Shown here in pieces: positions 39,351 through 48,206 of a stretch of DNA of 64,000 bases. The translations under genes and the position numbers were made by a program. The stretch is from Caulobacteraceae bacterium (GTDB lineage Bacteria; Pseudomonadota; Alphaproteobacteria; Caulobacterales; Caulobacteraceae): positions 1-64,000 of the forward strand of contig JAIEQC010000009.1 of the NCBI GenBank assembly GCA_019748055.1, written 5' to 3'. The notes beneath the pieces are model-generated. The model worked only from the letters and a program-made list of their open reading frames with translations, ran no database searches and was not told where the DNA came from. The stretch's first letter is position 1; the number at the start of each line of letters is the position of its first letter.

Positions 39351-40451
39351 TCAGGCGTCGGAAGCGGCGGGGCCAGAGGCGGACGCGGGCGGCGCGGATG
39401 CGGCCGGGGCAGATGACGGAGTGGGCGTCTTGATCGCCGGCTCGGCCGCCGGAGCCGGAGCGGACTCCGTGCGCGAAGCGCCGTCGCGCTGAACCAGAAG
39501 ATCATAGGCGATGCCGCCGGCTTCACGCACGGGCGTGATCGGATCGATGCCGGCCTGGATCAGGCGCGGCGGCTCTTCGGCCGGCCCCGACGGACGAGGC
39601 TGGTAGGCGAAGGCGCGCGAGGAGCCGCGGCCCCCGCCGAAGCGATAGAAGACATGGTCGCCGACCTGGCCCACGCGCACCAGCGACCCGCGCCACGACG
39701 GCGAGACCGCGGTGGTGTGGAAGTGGGTGGCGGTCCCGACGGGAGCGTAGACGCGGCCGGACAGCGCTTCGGTCGCCACCGAGCGGGCGCGGTTCCAGGC
39801 GCCCCGATCCACGCGGCCGCGCATCGAGCCGTCGCAGGTGAAGCTGAACTGGCAGCCGGTCCGGCGCCCGGCGCCCTGGAAGACCACGCCGCAGATCGTG
39901 TTGGGGAAGGCGGAATGACGGCTGCGATTGAGCACGACCTGGGCCACGGCGCGCATGCCGTCGCGGCCCTCGCCGCGCGCTTCATAGTAGACGGCCTGGG
40001 TCAGGCACTCGAGATCGCGGCTGGCGTCCAGAGCGTTCGCCAGTCGGAACGGCGAAGCGGCGGGATGGGCGCCGGTCTGGGGGCGGCGGAGAGCCGTGGA
40101 GCCGCGGGGAAGGGAGTCGAGACGGGCGCTGATCAGCTCGGCCTGACGGTCGCGGCGGGTGGAGCCGGCGACGGTGTAAGGATCGTGGCGGCGCGCGATC
40201 GACAGGGCGCTGGCGTCCAAGCCGCCGGCCGCGGCGGCCATGGCTTCATCGGTGAATCCGGCGGCGGCCACGGCGTCCAGCTTCAACGCGTGCGAGCGGA
40301 CGGTGGTGGCCTTGGCCATGGTCCCGCCCAGATAGGCGAGCCCCACCGCGGCCCCGACGACCAGCCCGAAGGCGGCGGCCACGACCGTGGGCTTGAGCTT
40401 CAGACGATCGGAAGGTTCCGACGCCGGCTTCGGCTCGAAGGAAATCGACAC
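39351..40451 (-). CDS. SleB-like cell-wall hydrolase, paralogue 1
   Basis: This 366-residue protein has an N-terminal membrane segment (about 25-48) and a Hydrolase_2 (SleB-like) domain with Glu-Cys-Leu-Thr-Gln-Ala-Val-Tyr-Tyr-Glu-Ala-Arg-Gly-Glu and Pro-Asn-Thr-Ile-Cys-Gly-Val-Val-Phe-Gln-Gly-Ala, then Cys-Gln-Phe-Ser-Phe-Thr-Cys. It probably cleaves peptidoglycan in the periplasm. The C-terminus is a low-complexity Pro/Ala tail. GTG 40451 is the chosen start because it directly precedes the short basic N-terminus of the membrane segment; an upstream start at 40619 is possible. A paralogue lies at 45367-46542. Confidence 0.82.
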   Translation of the reverse strand: MSISFEPKPASEPSDRLKLKPTVVAAAFGLVVGAAVGLAYLGGTMAKATTVRSHALKLDAVAAAGFTDEAMAAAAGGLDASALSIARRHDPYTVAGSTRRDRQAELISARLDSLPRGSTALRRPQTGAHPAASPFRLANALDASRDLECLTQAVYYEARGEGRDGMRAVAQVVLNRSRHSAFPNTICGVVFQGAGRRTGCQFSFTCDGSMRGRVDRGAWNRARSVATEALSGRVYAPVGTATHFHTTAVSPSWRGSLVRVGQVGDHVFYRFGGGRGSSRAFAYQPRPSGPAEEPPRLIQAGIDPITPVREAGGIAYDLLVQRDGASRTESAPAPAAEPAIKTPTPSSAPAASAPPASASGPAASDA

Positions 40452-40901
40452 GCACTCAACGCCTGATCCGCAGGGCGCGATGCCGCCCCTTAAGCAGTCT
40501 TCGGGCCCGACCGCGGCTGGCGGAGCGGGCCCGTGGTTCCGACGTTCGGCGAACGGCCGATCACTTCGGAGGACGCGCCTTATACGTCGGAATGTGGCGT
40601 CAATGTGGTTGATTCGCAAGGCGTGACATCAGCGCGCCGCGCGATGTGATTTCGATCAAATGCGCCCTGTTTTGTTGAATACAGCATGAAATCAGAGGCA
40701 TCAGTAATGGGCCTATTTGTCTAGGGGCATCTGCTGATCTGCATTCATTCGGTCGCTCTTCTGATCACGAAGACGGTCCATCCGGGTCTCATGCCTGTGG
40801 AGCGTTCTCTGGGCCGGAGGCTTCGACGACGACTGGAGGACTGCGGAACGGCCATGCCCTTAGGGCGTTTGAGCGACGTCCATCAACGCCAGGAGTTGCC
40901 C
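40452..40901. other. 450-bp gap between a SleB-like gene and a glycine-zipper lipoprotein gene
   Basis: No convincing gene is present. The middle (40620-40790) is less GC-rich than its surroundings, as expected for promoters of the two divergent genes, and contains a GTGAT-TTCG-ATCAA site (listed separately). Upstream in-frame extensions of both flanking genes cover part of the gap but are not supported. Confidence 0.5.
40646..40659. promoter_or_regulatory. FNR/FixK-like or CRP-like box
   Basis: GTGAT-TTCG-ATCAA has one mismatch to the FNR/FixK consensus TTGAT-N4-ATCAA, and the longer TGTGA-N6-TCAAA partly fits a CRP site. It lies between divergent genes about 190 bp from the SleB-like start and 240 bp from the lipoprotein start. 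One imperfect site is weak evidence. Confidence 0.3.
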
Positions 40902-41084
40902 ATGCGTGCCGTCGTTTCCCTGAGCCTGCTGATCGCCGCCGCCGGTCTGGCGGCCTGCGGACAGACCATCGAGCAGCGCGCCGCGACCGGCGCCATCGCC
41001 GGCGCCGTGGTCGCAGGGCCTGTCGGCGCCGCGGTCGGCGGCGCGGCGGGAACCGCCGTCGGCCAAGCCGCCAAGGACGACTGA
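40902..41084 (+). CDS. Glycine-zipper lipoprotein (OsmB-like)
   Basis: This 60-residue protein has a lipoprotein signal ending in Leu-Ala-Ala-Cys (Cys near 19). It is followed by a Gly/Ala-rich zipper repeated as Gly-Ala-Ile-Ala-Gly-Ala-Val-Val, Gly-Pro-Val-Gly-Ala-Ala-Val-Gly-Gly-Ala-Ala-Gly-Thr, like OsmB and similar small outer-membrane lipoproteins. AGGAG lies seven bases before ATG 40902. It may respond to envelope or osmotic stress; this is inferred from the family. Confidence 0.8.
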   Translation: MRAVVSLSLLIAAAGLAACGQTIEQRAATGAIAGAVVAGPVGAAVGGAAGTAVGQAAKDD

Positions 41085-41204
41085 ATGCGGTCGCCGGAGG
41101 GGTCGGACGGGTCCCTCCGGCTTGATTTCCGGGCGCGATGGCTATAGCCGCCCGGTCGAGCGCCGCCGTCGCGTGCGCCGACCCCACCCTTACGACCGGA
41201 CGGA

Positions 41205-41552
41205 ATGAGAGACCTCAAGCAAACCGGCTTCGCCGATCGCCTCAGCGCCCAGGCCGAGGCCAAGAAGGCCATGCTGGCCCGCTTCAAGCCCAAGCCCATG
41301 GTGCAGGCGGAAGATCCGTTGGCTCTGAAGAAGCAGCGCGAGGCTGAGCGCGAAGCGCTTCGCGCCCAGCGCGCCGCCGAAAAAGCGGAAGCCCAGCGCC
41401 TGAAAGAAGAGCAGAAGGCCGCAGCCGAAGCGGCCAAGGTGATGTCGGTCGAGGCTCAGGAAGAGGCCAAGCGCAACGACCGCCGTGAGCGCAAGGCCGC
41501 CATCAAGGCCGAGCAGCGCCAGCGCCGCGCCGAAAAGAAGATGAAGCGCTAG
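41205..41552 (+). CDS. DUF6481 family protein
   Basis: This 115-residue protein is very rich in Lys, Arg, Glu and Ala and predicted to be one long charged helix from about residue 40 to the end (Gln-Arg-Glu-Ala-Glu-Arg-Glu-Ala-Leu-Arg). The N-terminus Arg-Asp-Leu-Lys-Gln-Thr-Gly-Phe-Ala-Asp-Arg-Leu matches DUF6481. Function is unknown; it is probably cytoplasmic. It converges with the hybrid kinase gene, overlapping by four bases. Confidence 0.75.
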   Translation: MRDLKQTGFADRLSAQAEAKKAMLARFKPKPMVQAEDPLALKKQREAEREALRAQRAAEKAEAQRLKEEQKAAAEAAKVMSVEAQEEAKRNDRRERKAAIKAEQRQRRAEKKMKR

Positions 41553-44500
41553 ACCGGTTCGGCCGTCAGCACTTCAGACAGCGTCTCGCGCGAATACGGC
41601 TTGCGGACGAAGGGCCAGGGCACGTCGGCCACGACACGGTCCATTTCCTCGGCCGCATAGCCGGACGCCAGCACCACCGACATCTGCGGCCAGTCCCTTG
41701 ACGTCAGGCGCGCCAGGTCGACGCCCGACATGCCCCCCGGCATCACCACGTCCGTGAGCATGACGTCGAACGCGCGCGAGCGAAGCGCTTCCAACGCAGC
41801 GGCCGCGTGGTCCGCCACCTGGACGTCGAAGCCCAGGCTTTCGATCATCTCTGCCGCCACGGCCGCGACGGCGACGTCATCCTCCACCAGCAGAAGTCTA
41901 CGCCCCGTCCTCGACGTGGCGACGGATGTCTGGGCTCCCGTGGCAGGCGTACGGATCGCGCCGCGGATGGCCGGCAGGAACATGCGGATCGTCGTGCCCG
42001 CCCCCGGCTCCGACTCCACGTCCAGTCCGCCGCCGCTCTGGCGGCTGAACCCGTAGACCTGGCTCAGTCCCAGACCCGTGCCCTTGCCGACGGCCTTGGT
42101 CGTGAAGAAGGGTTCGAATATGCGGGGCAGGATCTCGGGATCAATGCCGGCTCCGTCGTCCGAAACCGCGACGCAGACGTGATCTCCGGCCCCGAGTTCG
42201 GCCACCTGTCCGGCGCGAAGACGTCGCACGCGGGTCTCGATCACGATGCGGCCGCCTTCGCTGACGGCGTCGCGCGCATTGACGACGAGGTTCAGCAGCG
42301 CCGCCTCGAACTGCGCCGGATCGACGTTCACCCGCGCCGGCTTTTCCGACAGCTTCAGATCGAGCTTCACCGCCTCGCCGACGGCGCGGCGGAGCAGGGG
42401 CTCGCCCTCCAGGATCAGGGCGTTCAGGTCCGTGGGCTCCGGCCGCAGGGTCTGGCGGCGAGAGAAGGCCAGAAGTTGGTGCGTCAGACGCTCGCCCCGT
42501 CGCGCCGCGGCGAGGGCGGCTTCGCCCAGGCGCGTCCGACGCCGTGCGTCTTCCGGGGACTTCAGGATCATGTCCAGCGCGCCGATCACCACCGTCAGCA
42601 GGTTGTTGAAGTCGTGCGCCACGCCGCCGGTCAGCCGCCCGACGGCCTCCATGCGCTGGGCGTGCATAAGGTCGGCCTCGGCCTTGGCCTTTTCCGCCAG
42701 CGCCGCGCCCACGCGCTCTTCCAGCAGTTCGTTCAGTCGCTTGAGATCTCCCTCGACCTGCTTGGCCTCGGTGACGTCGAAGGCGACGCCGACGAAGCCG
42801 ATGACGGCCCCCTCTGCGCAGACCCTCGGTCGGGAGAAGGACTTCAGCCATCGCCACTCACCATCGTGACGCCTGTAGCGGGCTTCCAGCGAAAAGGGCT
42901 TGCCCGAAGCTTCGCCGGCGACGGATTCACGCACGATCCGTTCCTGGTCGTCGGGATGAATGGCCGCGCGCCAGTCGGCCGCGAGCGCCTCCTCATAGGT
43001 CCCGCCGTGGAAGGCGACGTAGGCTTCGTTGACGAAGGCACGCGTCCTGTCCGCGTGGGTGACCCAGATGAGAACCGGGGCCGTGTCGGCCACCGAGCGG
43101 AAGCGCTCTTCGCTCTCGCGAAGGGCGTCGAGCGCCTCGCGCGTCTCGGTGACGTCGAACGACATGCCGACGTAACCCAAGAAGCGCCCGTCGGCGTCCA
43201 TGCGGGGGCTGACCGCGATCCGCATCCAGCGCCAGGCCCCGTCGACGCGCTGGAACCGGACCTCGAAGCCATAGGGCAGCCGCTTGGGACGCGCCGCCTC
43301 CATCGCCTCTGCGACGAGCGGGAGATCTTCGGGATGAACGGCGGCTTTCCAGACGTGACCTATCATCTCCTCGCGGGTCCGACCGTAGAACTCCACGAGC
43401 GCCTGGTTGACGAACTCGACCTCCGCCTCGGCGTTGGTCATCCACACCGGCGACGGGGCCGTGTCCGCCATCAGGCGGAAGCGCTCCTCGCTCTCACGCA
43501 GTCGGATTTCGGCCTCGCGTCGATCCGTGACGTCGGTGTTGGTGCCGAACCATCGGACGATACGTCCCGTGGCGTCGCGGACAGGTTCGGCGCGCGACAG
43601 GAACCATCGCCAGGCCCCGTCGTGGCGGCGCAGGGGAAACAGATCTTCCCAAGAGGATCCGTCGGTGACCGCCTTCTGGAAGCGCGTCCGCACGCCGTCG
43701 ACCAAGTCCGGGTCATGCACCGACTGCCAGCCCCAGCCCTCCATCTGGGCGAGGGTCGTGCCCGTGTAGTCGAACCAGCGTTTGTTGTACCAATAGATGG
43801 CCCCGTCCGGCTCTGCCATCCAGGCCAGGTTGGGGATGCTGTCGGCGACCAGTTCGAAACGGGCGCGGCTTTCCGCAAGCGCGATCGCATCCGCGCGTGC
43901 GTCGGTGACGTCGACGTTGGCGCCCACCATGCCCAGAAAGCCGCTGCCGTCGCCCGAGCGCGGACGGCAATAGGTCTTCAACGTCCGCCATTGCCCGTCA
44001 TGTCGCAGATAGCGGGCCTCGATCTCCATCGGCTCGCGACGGGTCAATGCCTTGGTGCTGGCTTGCACGACCCGATCCCGGTCTTCGGGGTGGATGGCGG
44101 CGATCCACGCCTTCATGTCCGTGCCGCTCATGGGGCGTGAACCCCAAAAGCGCCGGAACTCGGCGTTGACGTAGACCCGGCCGAGCGCATCGGCGCTCCA
44201 CAGCATGACGGGAGCCACGTCGGCGATGTCGCGGAAGCGCCGCTCTTCCTCGTCGAGGGCGGCGTCCGTCTGGGACAGGCGCATGACGACGTCGCGCAGC
44301 GTGGCCGAAACCCAGATGCAAAAGAGGCCGACCGCGATGAAGTTGAAGGTGGCGATTTGGCCCAGCCCCTGGGTCACGCCCACTCCGACGCCTGACGGCC
44401 CAACAACGATCCAGCCGCCGAAGAGAGCCGCCACAAGCGTCGTCAGCCCCGCCACACGCCCCGCGGCGACCGCCGAAAGAATGACGCCCGGCAGCAGGAT

Positions 44501-44707
44501 CATGAACCCGGTGATGGATCCATAGGCGAAGGTCAGTGCCCAGCGCAGAAGAAGCGCCGCCGCAGCGAAGCCGATGCCGATCAGCACGCGCATCCACCAG
44601 CCCCCCGGCTGGAAGCGCGCGAGCGCGCTCAGCGCGGTCGCCGAGCCGCTCAGCCGATCCTGTCTGGACGCTGACTCCACGCCATCCCCCGACGCGCGCG
44701 CTTTCAC
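41549..44707 (-). CDS. PAS-repeat hybrid sensor histidine kinase with DUF4118-like membrane domain
   Basis: This 1052-residue sensor begins with a membrane region (about 40-140) that resembles the KdpD-like DUF4118 domain. Four PAS/PAC units follow (about 155-660), each with an HPED or HDPD-type motif and a closing Asp-Val-Thr. The HisKA has its phospho-acceptor His at 698 in Ala-His-Asp-Phe-Asn-Asn-Leu-Leu. The HATPase has Asp-Asp-Gly-Ala-Gly-Ile and Gly-Lys-Gly-Thr-Gly-Leu-Gly-Leu. The C-terminal receiver has Asp986 (Leu-Thr-Asp-Val-Val-Met-Pro). It is a self-contained phosphorelay sensor, and no output regulator is encoded next to it. It diverges from dps. Confidence 0.93.
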   Translation of the reverse strand: MKARASGDGVESASRQDRLSGSATALSALARFQPGGWWMRVLIGIGFAAAALLLRWALTFAYGSITGFMILLPGVILSAVAAGRVAGLTTLVAALFGGWIVVGPSGVGVGVTQGLGQIATFNFIAVGLFCIWVSATLRDVVMRLSQTDAALDEEERRFRDIADVAPVMLWSADALGRVYVNAEFRRFWGSRPMSGTDMKAWIAAIHPEDRDRVVQASTKALTRREPMEIEARYLRHDGQWRTLKTYCRPRSGDGSGFLGMVGANVDVTDARADAIALAESRARFELVADSIPNLAWMAEPDGAIYWYNKRWFDYTGTTLAQMEGWGWQSVHDPDLVDGVRTRFQKAVTDGSSWEDLFPLRRHDGAWRWFLSRAEPVRDATGRIVRWFGTNTDVTDRREAEIRLRESEERFRLMADTAPSPVWMTNAEAEVEFVNQALVEFYGRTREEMIGHVWKAAVHPEDLPLVAEAMEAARPKRLPYGFEVRFQRVDGAWRWMRIAVSPRMDADGRFLGYVGMSFDVTETREALDALRESEERFRSVADTAPVLIWVTHADRTRAFVNEAYVAFHGGTYEEALAADWRAAIHPDDQERIVRESVAGEASGKPFSLEARYRRHDGEWRWLKSFSRPRVCAEGAVIGFVGVAFDVTEAKQVEGDLKRLNELLEERVGAALAEKAKAEADLMHAQRMEAVGRLTGGVAHDFNNLLTVVIGALDMILKSPEDARRRTRLGEAALAAARRGERLTHQLLAFSRRQTLRPEPTDLNALILEGEPLLRRAVGEAVKLDLKLSEKPARVNVDPAQFEAALLNLVVNARDAVSEGGRIVIETRVRRLRAGQVAELGAGDHVCVAVSDDGAGIDPEILPRIFEPFFTTKAVGKGTGLGLSQVYGFSRQSGGGLDVESEPGAGTTIRMFLPAIRGAIRTPATGAQTSVATSRTGRRLLLVEDDVAVAAVAAEMIESLGFDVQVADHAAAALEALRSRAFDVMLTDVVMPGGMSGVDLARLTSRDWPQMSVVLASGYAAEEMDRVVADVPWPFVRKPYSRETLSEVLTAEPV

Positions 44708-44837
44708 GCAAGTTCCTGAGAACGCTTCGCCCGGTCATGCGTTCCCGGCCGGTCGAACTTTGCCGTTTCGACCGTCGGCAGCCTTGGCGGGCACGGCCGG
44801 CGCACCTAGATCACCCGCGAACTCAAGGAGCCCCCCC

Positions 44838-45317
44838 ATGGCCGAAGCCATCAAGACCGGCATCAAGGCTGACGACCGCAAGAAGGTCGCCCACGAACTT
44901 TCCAAGATGCTGGCCGACAGTTTCGCCGTCTATTCCAAGACCCACGGCTTCCACTGGAACGTGCGCGGGCCGGAGTTCTTCCAGCTGCACACCCTGCTGG
45001 AGCAGCAGTATCGCGAGATGTGGGAGGCGCTGGACGAGATCGCCGAGCGCATCCGGGCTCTCGGTGAATATGCGCCGCAGGGCCAGTCGGCCTTCGCCAA
45101 CCTGACCTCGATCAAGGAAGGCAAGCCCGAGACCGAGGCCATGGACATGCTGAAGGAGCTGATGCGCGACCACGAGACGGTGATCGCCACCGCCCGCGCC
45201 GGCATCGAAGTGTCCGACGAGGCGGGCGATGAAGCGACCGCGGACCTGCTGACCCAGCGTCTGGCCGCGCACGAGAAGGCGGCGTGGATGCTGCGTTCGA
45301 CGCTGGGCGGTCGCTGA
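44838..45317 (+). CDS. dps: Dps family ferritin-like DNA-protection protein
   Basis: Dps stores iron and protects DNA under oxidative stress as a dodecamer. The 159-residue protein has the ferroxidase motif (His-Gly-Phe-His-Trp-Asn-Val-Arg-Gly about 36-44, and Tyr-Arg-Glu-Met-Trp-Glu-Ala-Leu-Asp-Glu-Ile-Ala-Glu-Arg) and the family's four-helix length. The N-terminus carries Lys and Asp rather than a long Lys-rich tail, so DNA binding may be weak. AGGAG is seven bases before ATG 44838. Confidence 0.93.
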   Translation: MAEAIKTGIKADDRKKVAHELSKMLADSFAVYSKTHGFHWNVRGPEFFQLHTLLEQQYREMWEALDEIAERIRALGEYAPQGQSAFANLTSIKEGKPETEAMDMLKELMRDHETVIATARAGIEVSDEAGDEATADLLTQRLAAHEKAAWMLRSTLGGR

Positions 45318-45366
45318 TCCGCGGAACGTCGGATTTTCGCCGACTTGTCCCTATAGTGTCGCCTCG

Positions 45367-46542
45367 ATGATCGCTCGCTTTCGCCGATGGCTGGACGGAA
45401 GGCGCGCGGCGGCCCTGGCGGCCGCCGGCGTCGTCCTCGCATGCGCTGCGACCGCAGGCTCGATGCCGCGGCCCGACGCCGATCTGTCCGTCGAAGGCGT
45501 CATGCGGGCGACGCGCGGGGAAATCGGCGCCGACGCCTTCGCGGCGGTCTCAGGCCGGATGGATCCGGCGCAGCTGTCCCTGGCGGCACGACATGATCCG
45601 CTGCTGCTCAAGGCCGCCGCCTATGGCCTCACGCCGGGGTGGGAAACGCTGACGCTGGCGGGCAAGCCGACTCTGGTGTCCGGCGAGACGGGCCTGCGCG
45701 CCCAGCGGCTGAACGCGGCGACGCCGAACGTGCTGGGCGCGCTCAGCGCCGCGCGGCCCTTCATCCTGCGCACCACGGGCGAGGACCGTCGGCGCGCCGT
45801 CCGCTGCCTGACCCAGGCCATCTACTACGAGGCGGCGCTGGAGCCCACCGAGGGCCAGGAGGCCGTCGCCCAGGTCGTGCTGAACCGTGTGCGCGATCCG
45901 AACTATCCCAACACCGTCTGCGGCGTGGTCTTCCAGGGCGCGGAGCGCATCACGGGCTGCCAGTTCAGCTTCACCTGCGACGGGGCGCTGTCCCGCGCAC
46001 CGGCGCCTTGGGCCTGGAAGCGGGCGGAAGCGGTCGCCGTCCGGGCTTTGAACGGCCAGGTCGCTGCGCGCGTGGGCACGGCGACCCACTACCACGCCGA
46101 CTATGTGCATCCGTGGTGGGCCCCGACGCTGCTGAAGATCGACCAGATCGGCGCGCACATCTTCTACCGCTGGAAGGGCGTCTACGGCGAGACCGGCGCC
46201 TTCACCCAGGCCTACGCCGGCCGCGAGCCCGTGATCGACGAGGCGCGCTTCGCCAAATCCCGTGTCCAGGTCGCGTCCTTGACCGAAGTCGGCAGCGACG
46301 AGGAACTGGCCGCCGCGGCCGCCGCAGGCGTGCCCGCGGTGCGCACGGTCGAGATCGACGGCGTGACCCGCACGGTCGGCGTCGCCAGCCTTGGCGGCCG
46401 CCGCCTGCCGACGCCCGAGGAAGTGGCCGCCGTGAACGCCGGGATCGCCGCCTTCGAGGCCCAGGCCGCACCTGAGAAGGCCGTGCCGCCTCCGGGCGTG
46501 ACGCCCATGGACGTCGAGGAAGTCGGCCGCCCCGGCGACTGA
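45367..46542 (+). CDS. SleB-like cell-wall hydrolase, paralogue 2
   Basis: This 391-residue protein has an N-terminal signal or anchor (Ala-Leu-Ala-Ala-Ala-Gly-Val-Val-Leu-Ala-Cys) and a Hydrolase_2 domain with Cys-Leu-Thr-Gln-Ala-Ile-Tyr-Tyr-Glu-Ala-Ala, Pro-Asn-Thr-Val-Cys-Gly-Val-Val-Phe-Gln-Gly-Ala and Cys-Gln-Phe-Ser-Phe-Thr-Cys. It shares these motifs with the protein encoded at 39351-40451 but has a longer C-terminal extension (about 270-391). It probably trims periplasmic peptidoglycan. It follows dps by 50 bases in the same direction. Confidence 0.85.
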   Translation: MIARFRRWLDGRRAAALAAAGVVLACAATAGSMPRPDADLSVEGVMRATRGEIGADAFAAVSGRMDPAQLSLAARHDPLLLKAAAYGLTPGWETLTLAGKPTLVSGETGLRAQRLNAATPNVLGALSAARPFILRTTGEDRRRAVRCLTQAIYYEAALEPTEGQEAVAQVVLNRVRDPNYPNTVCGVVFQGAERITGCQFSFTCDGALSRAPAPWAWKRAEAVAVRALNGQVAARVGTATHYHADYVHPWWAPTLLKIDQIGAHIFYRWKGVYGETGAFTQAYAGREPVIDEARFAKSRVQVASLTEVGSDEELAAAAAAGVPAVRTVEIDGVTRTVGVASLGGRRLPTPEEVAAVNAGIAAFEAQAAPEKAVPPPGVTPMDVEEVGRPGD

Positions 46543-46646
46543 GCGATGCGTCTGCAACCGAATCGGGCCTGACGCCGTTATGACCTCTCGCGGGGCGTGA
46601 ACGGGGACCGGACTTGGGCTCGGACGGTGAGAAACGGAGTGGCGGC

Positions 46647-47741
46647 GTGCCGTCGGACGCCGATCGGCTGCGCGACGCCGAGGCCGAACTGGCCGCCACG
46701 ATCACAGCCCTTGCCGAGAGTGAGGCGAAGTTCCGGGCCATAGCCGACTCGATGCCCCAGATGGTCTGGTCGACCCTGCCGGACGGATTCCACGACTACT
46801 ACAACGCCCGTTGGTACGAGTTCACCGGAGTCCCCGCCGGGTCGACGGACGGCGAGGGCTGGAACGGCATGTTCCATCCTGAGGATCAGGATCGCGCCCG
46901 GGCCCGCTGGAAGCACTCGCTCGAGACGGGCGAGCCTTATGAGATCGAATACCGGCTGAGGCGCCACGACGGCGTCTATCGCTGGACGCTAGGCCGGGCC
47001 ATGCCGATTCACGACGAGGCGGGCCGCATCACCCGCTGGTTCGGGACCTGCACCGACATCGACGACCTCAAGCGGATGGAGCAGGCCAAGGAACTGCTCA
47101 GTCAGGAACTGAGTCACCGCATCAAGAACATCTTTGCCGTGGTGTCCGCTCTGGTGGCCCTGTCGGCGCGCCAGCATCCGGAGGCGCGCGCGTTCGCCGC
47201 ATCCCTGCGGACGCGGATCAACGCCTTGGCACGCGCGCACGAGTTCGTCCGGCCCCACACCGAGAGTTCGCGCCCGACGGTTGGGTCGATGACCCTGCAC
47301 ACCTTCCTCAACGCCCTGTTCGCCGCCTACGTTTCGGACACGGGCGAGGCGCGCATCCGGGTGTCGGGCGACGACACCGTGTTCGACGACCAGGCCGCCA
47401 CGTCCGTGGCCCTGCTGTTCCATGAGCTGGCCACCAATGCTTCGAAGTACGGCGCGCTGAGCTGTGACGAAGGAAGCGTTCTCCTGACGACGTCCCTCGT
47501 CGCCGATCGCTACCACTTTGAATGGGTGGAGCGGGGCGGTCCGACGATCGTCGCCGAGCCGGAGCGGCGGGGCTTCGGCTCATCCCTGGCCCAGTTGTCC
47601 GTCGAGGGGCAGCTTGGCGGCAGGTTGTCGCAGATCTGGAACCCCGAAGGTCTGGAAGTGTTCGTGGACCTTCCCGCCACGGCACTGTCGCGGCGGAGAC
47701 ACGCCCTCAAGTCGGCCTCCGGTGACGGAGCGTCGGCATGA
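46647..47741 (+). CDS. PAS-HWE histidine kinase
   Basis: This 364-residue cytoplasmic kinase has one PAS domain (about 15-140) ending in Gly-Thr-Cys-Thr-Asp-Ile-Asp-Asp and an HWE-type kinase core: phospho-acceptor His157 in Leu-Ser-His-Arg-Ile-Lys-Asn, then His-Glu-Leu-Ala-Thr-Asn-Ala-Ser-Lys-Tyr-Gly-Ala-Leu and the family's Trp-X-Glu (Glu-Trp-Val-Glu). GTG 46647 with GGAG seven bases upstream is the chosen start; TTG 46614 is an alternative. Its stop overlaps the ATG of the receiver gene that follows, its likely partner. HWE kinases are common in Alphaproteobacteria and often feed the general stress response. Confidence 0.9.
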   Translation: MPSDADRLRDAEAELAATITALAESEAKFRAIADSMPQMVWSTLPDGFHDYYNARWYEFTGVPAGSTDGEGWNGMFHPEDQDRARARWKHSLETGEPYEIEYRLRRHDGVYRWTLGRAMPIHDEAGRITRWFGTCTDIDDLKRMEQAKELLSQELSHRIKNIFAVVSALVALSARQHPEARAFAASLRTRINALARAHEFVRPHTESSRPTVGSMTLHTFLNALFAAYVSDTGEARIRVSGDDTVFDDQAATSVALLFHELATNASKYGALSCDEGSVLLTTSLVADRYHFEWVERGGPTIVAEPERRGFGSSLAQLSVEGQLGGRLSQIWNPEGLEVFVDLPATALSRRRHALKSASGDGASA

Positions 47742-48199
47742 AACCTGCAACCCGAACCCGCGTTGACGTGCCTGAGACCGAGACTGACGCCATGCCCGCC
47801 CGCATCCTGATCATCGAAGACGAGGCCCTGGTGGCCCTGGAACTGCGCTTCGTGCTCGAGGATCTCGGTCATGAGGTCGTGGGCATCGCAGCTGACTCGC
47901 GACAGGCCGAGGACCTCATCAAGACCGCCGATGTGGACCTGGCCCTGGTGGACATCCACCTGTCGGACGGGCCGACCGGCATCGAACTGGGCCGCCATCT
48001 GGGCCAGGATCACCGGGTGGCGGTGCTGTTCATGACGGCCAACCCCGGCATGGTCCGCAACGGCGTGGCCGGCACCATCGGCGTCCTGTCCAAGCCGACC
48101 GACGAACGCGCCGTGCGCACCGCCGTGGACTATGCCTTGGGCAAACGCGCCGGCTCGCCGCCGCCTATGGCCCCGCCGGAGCTCCAGCTGTTCGGCTGA
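47738..48199 (+). CDS. Single-domain response regulator
   Basis: This 153-residue protein is a CheY-like receiver with Glu27 and Asp28 (Ile-Glu-Asp-Glu), phospho-acceptor Asp72 in Leu-Val-Asp-Ile-His-Leu, and a conserved Lys in Leu-Ser-Lys-Pro. There is no output domain; the C-terminal 20 residues are Pro-rich. It is translationally coupled to the HWE kinase (ATGA overlap), which is presumably its phosphodonor. A second Met at 47792 would drop an unconserved N-terminal stretch of 18 residues. Confidence 0.9.
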   Translation: MKPATRTRVDVPETETDAMPARILIIEDEALVALELRFVLEDLGHEVVGIAADSRQAEDLIKTADVDLALVDIHLSDGPTGIELGRHLGQDHRVAVLFMTANPGMVRNGVAGTIGVLSKPTDERAVRTAVDYALGKRAGSPPPMAPPELQLFG

Positions 48200-48206
48200 T
48201 CGGCAC

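Noticed and set aside
41807-44140. Long plus-strand open frame opposite the PAS hybrid kinase (777 codons)
   Set aside because: It mirrors the kinase gene and has no recognisable domain.
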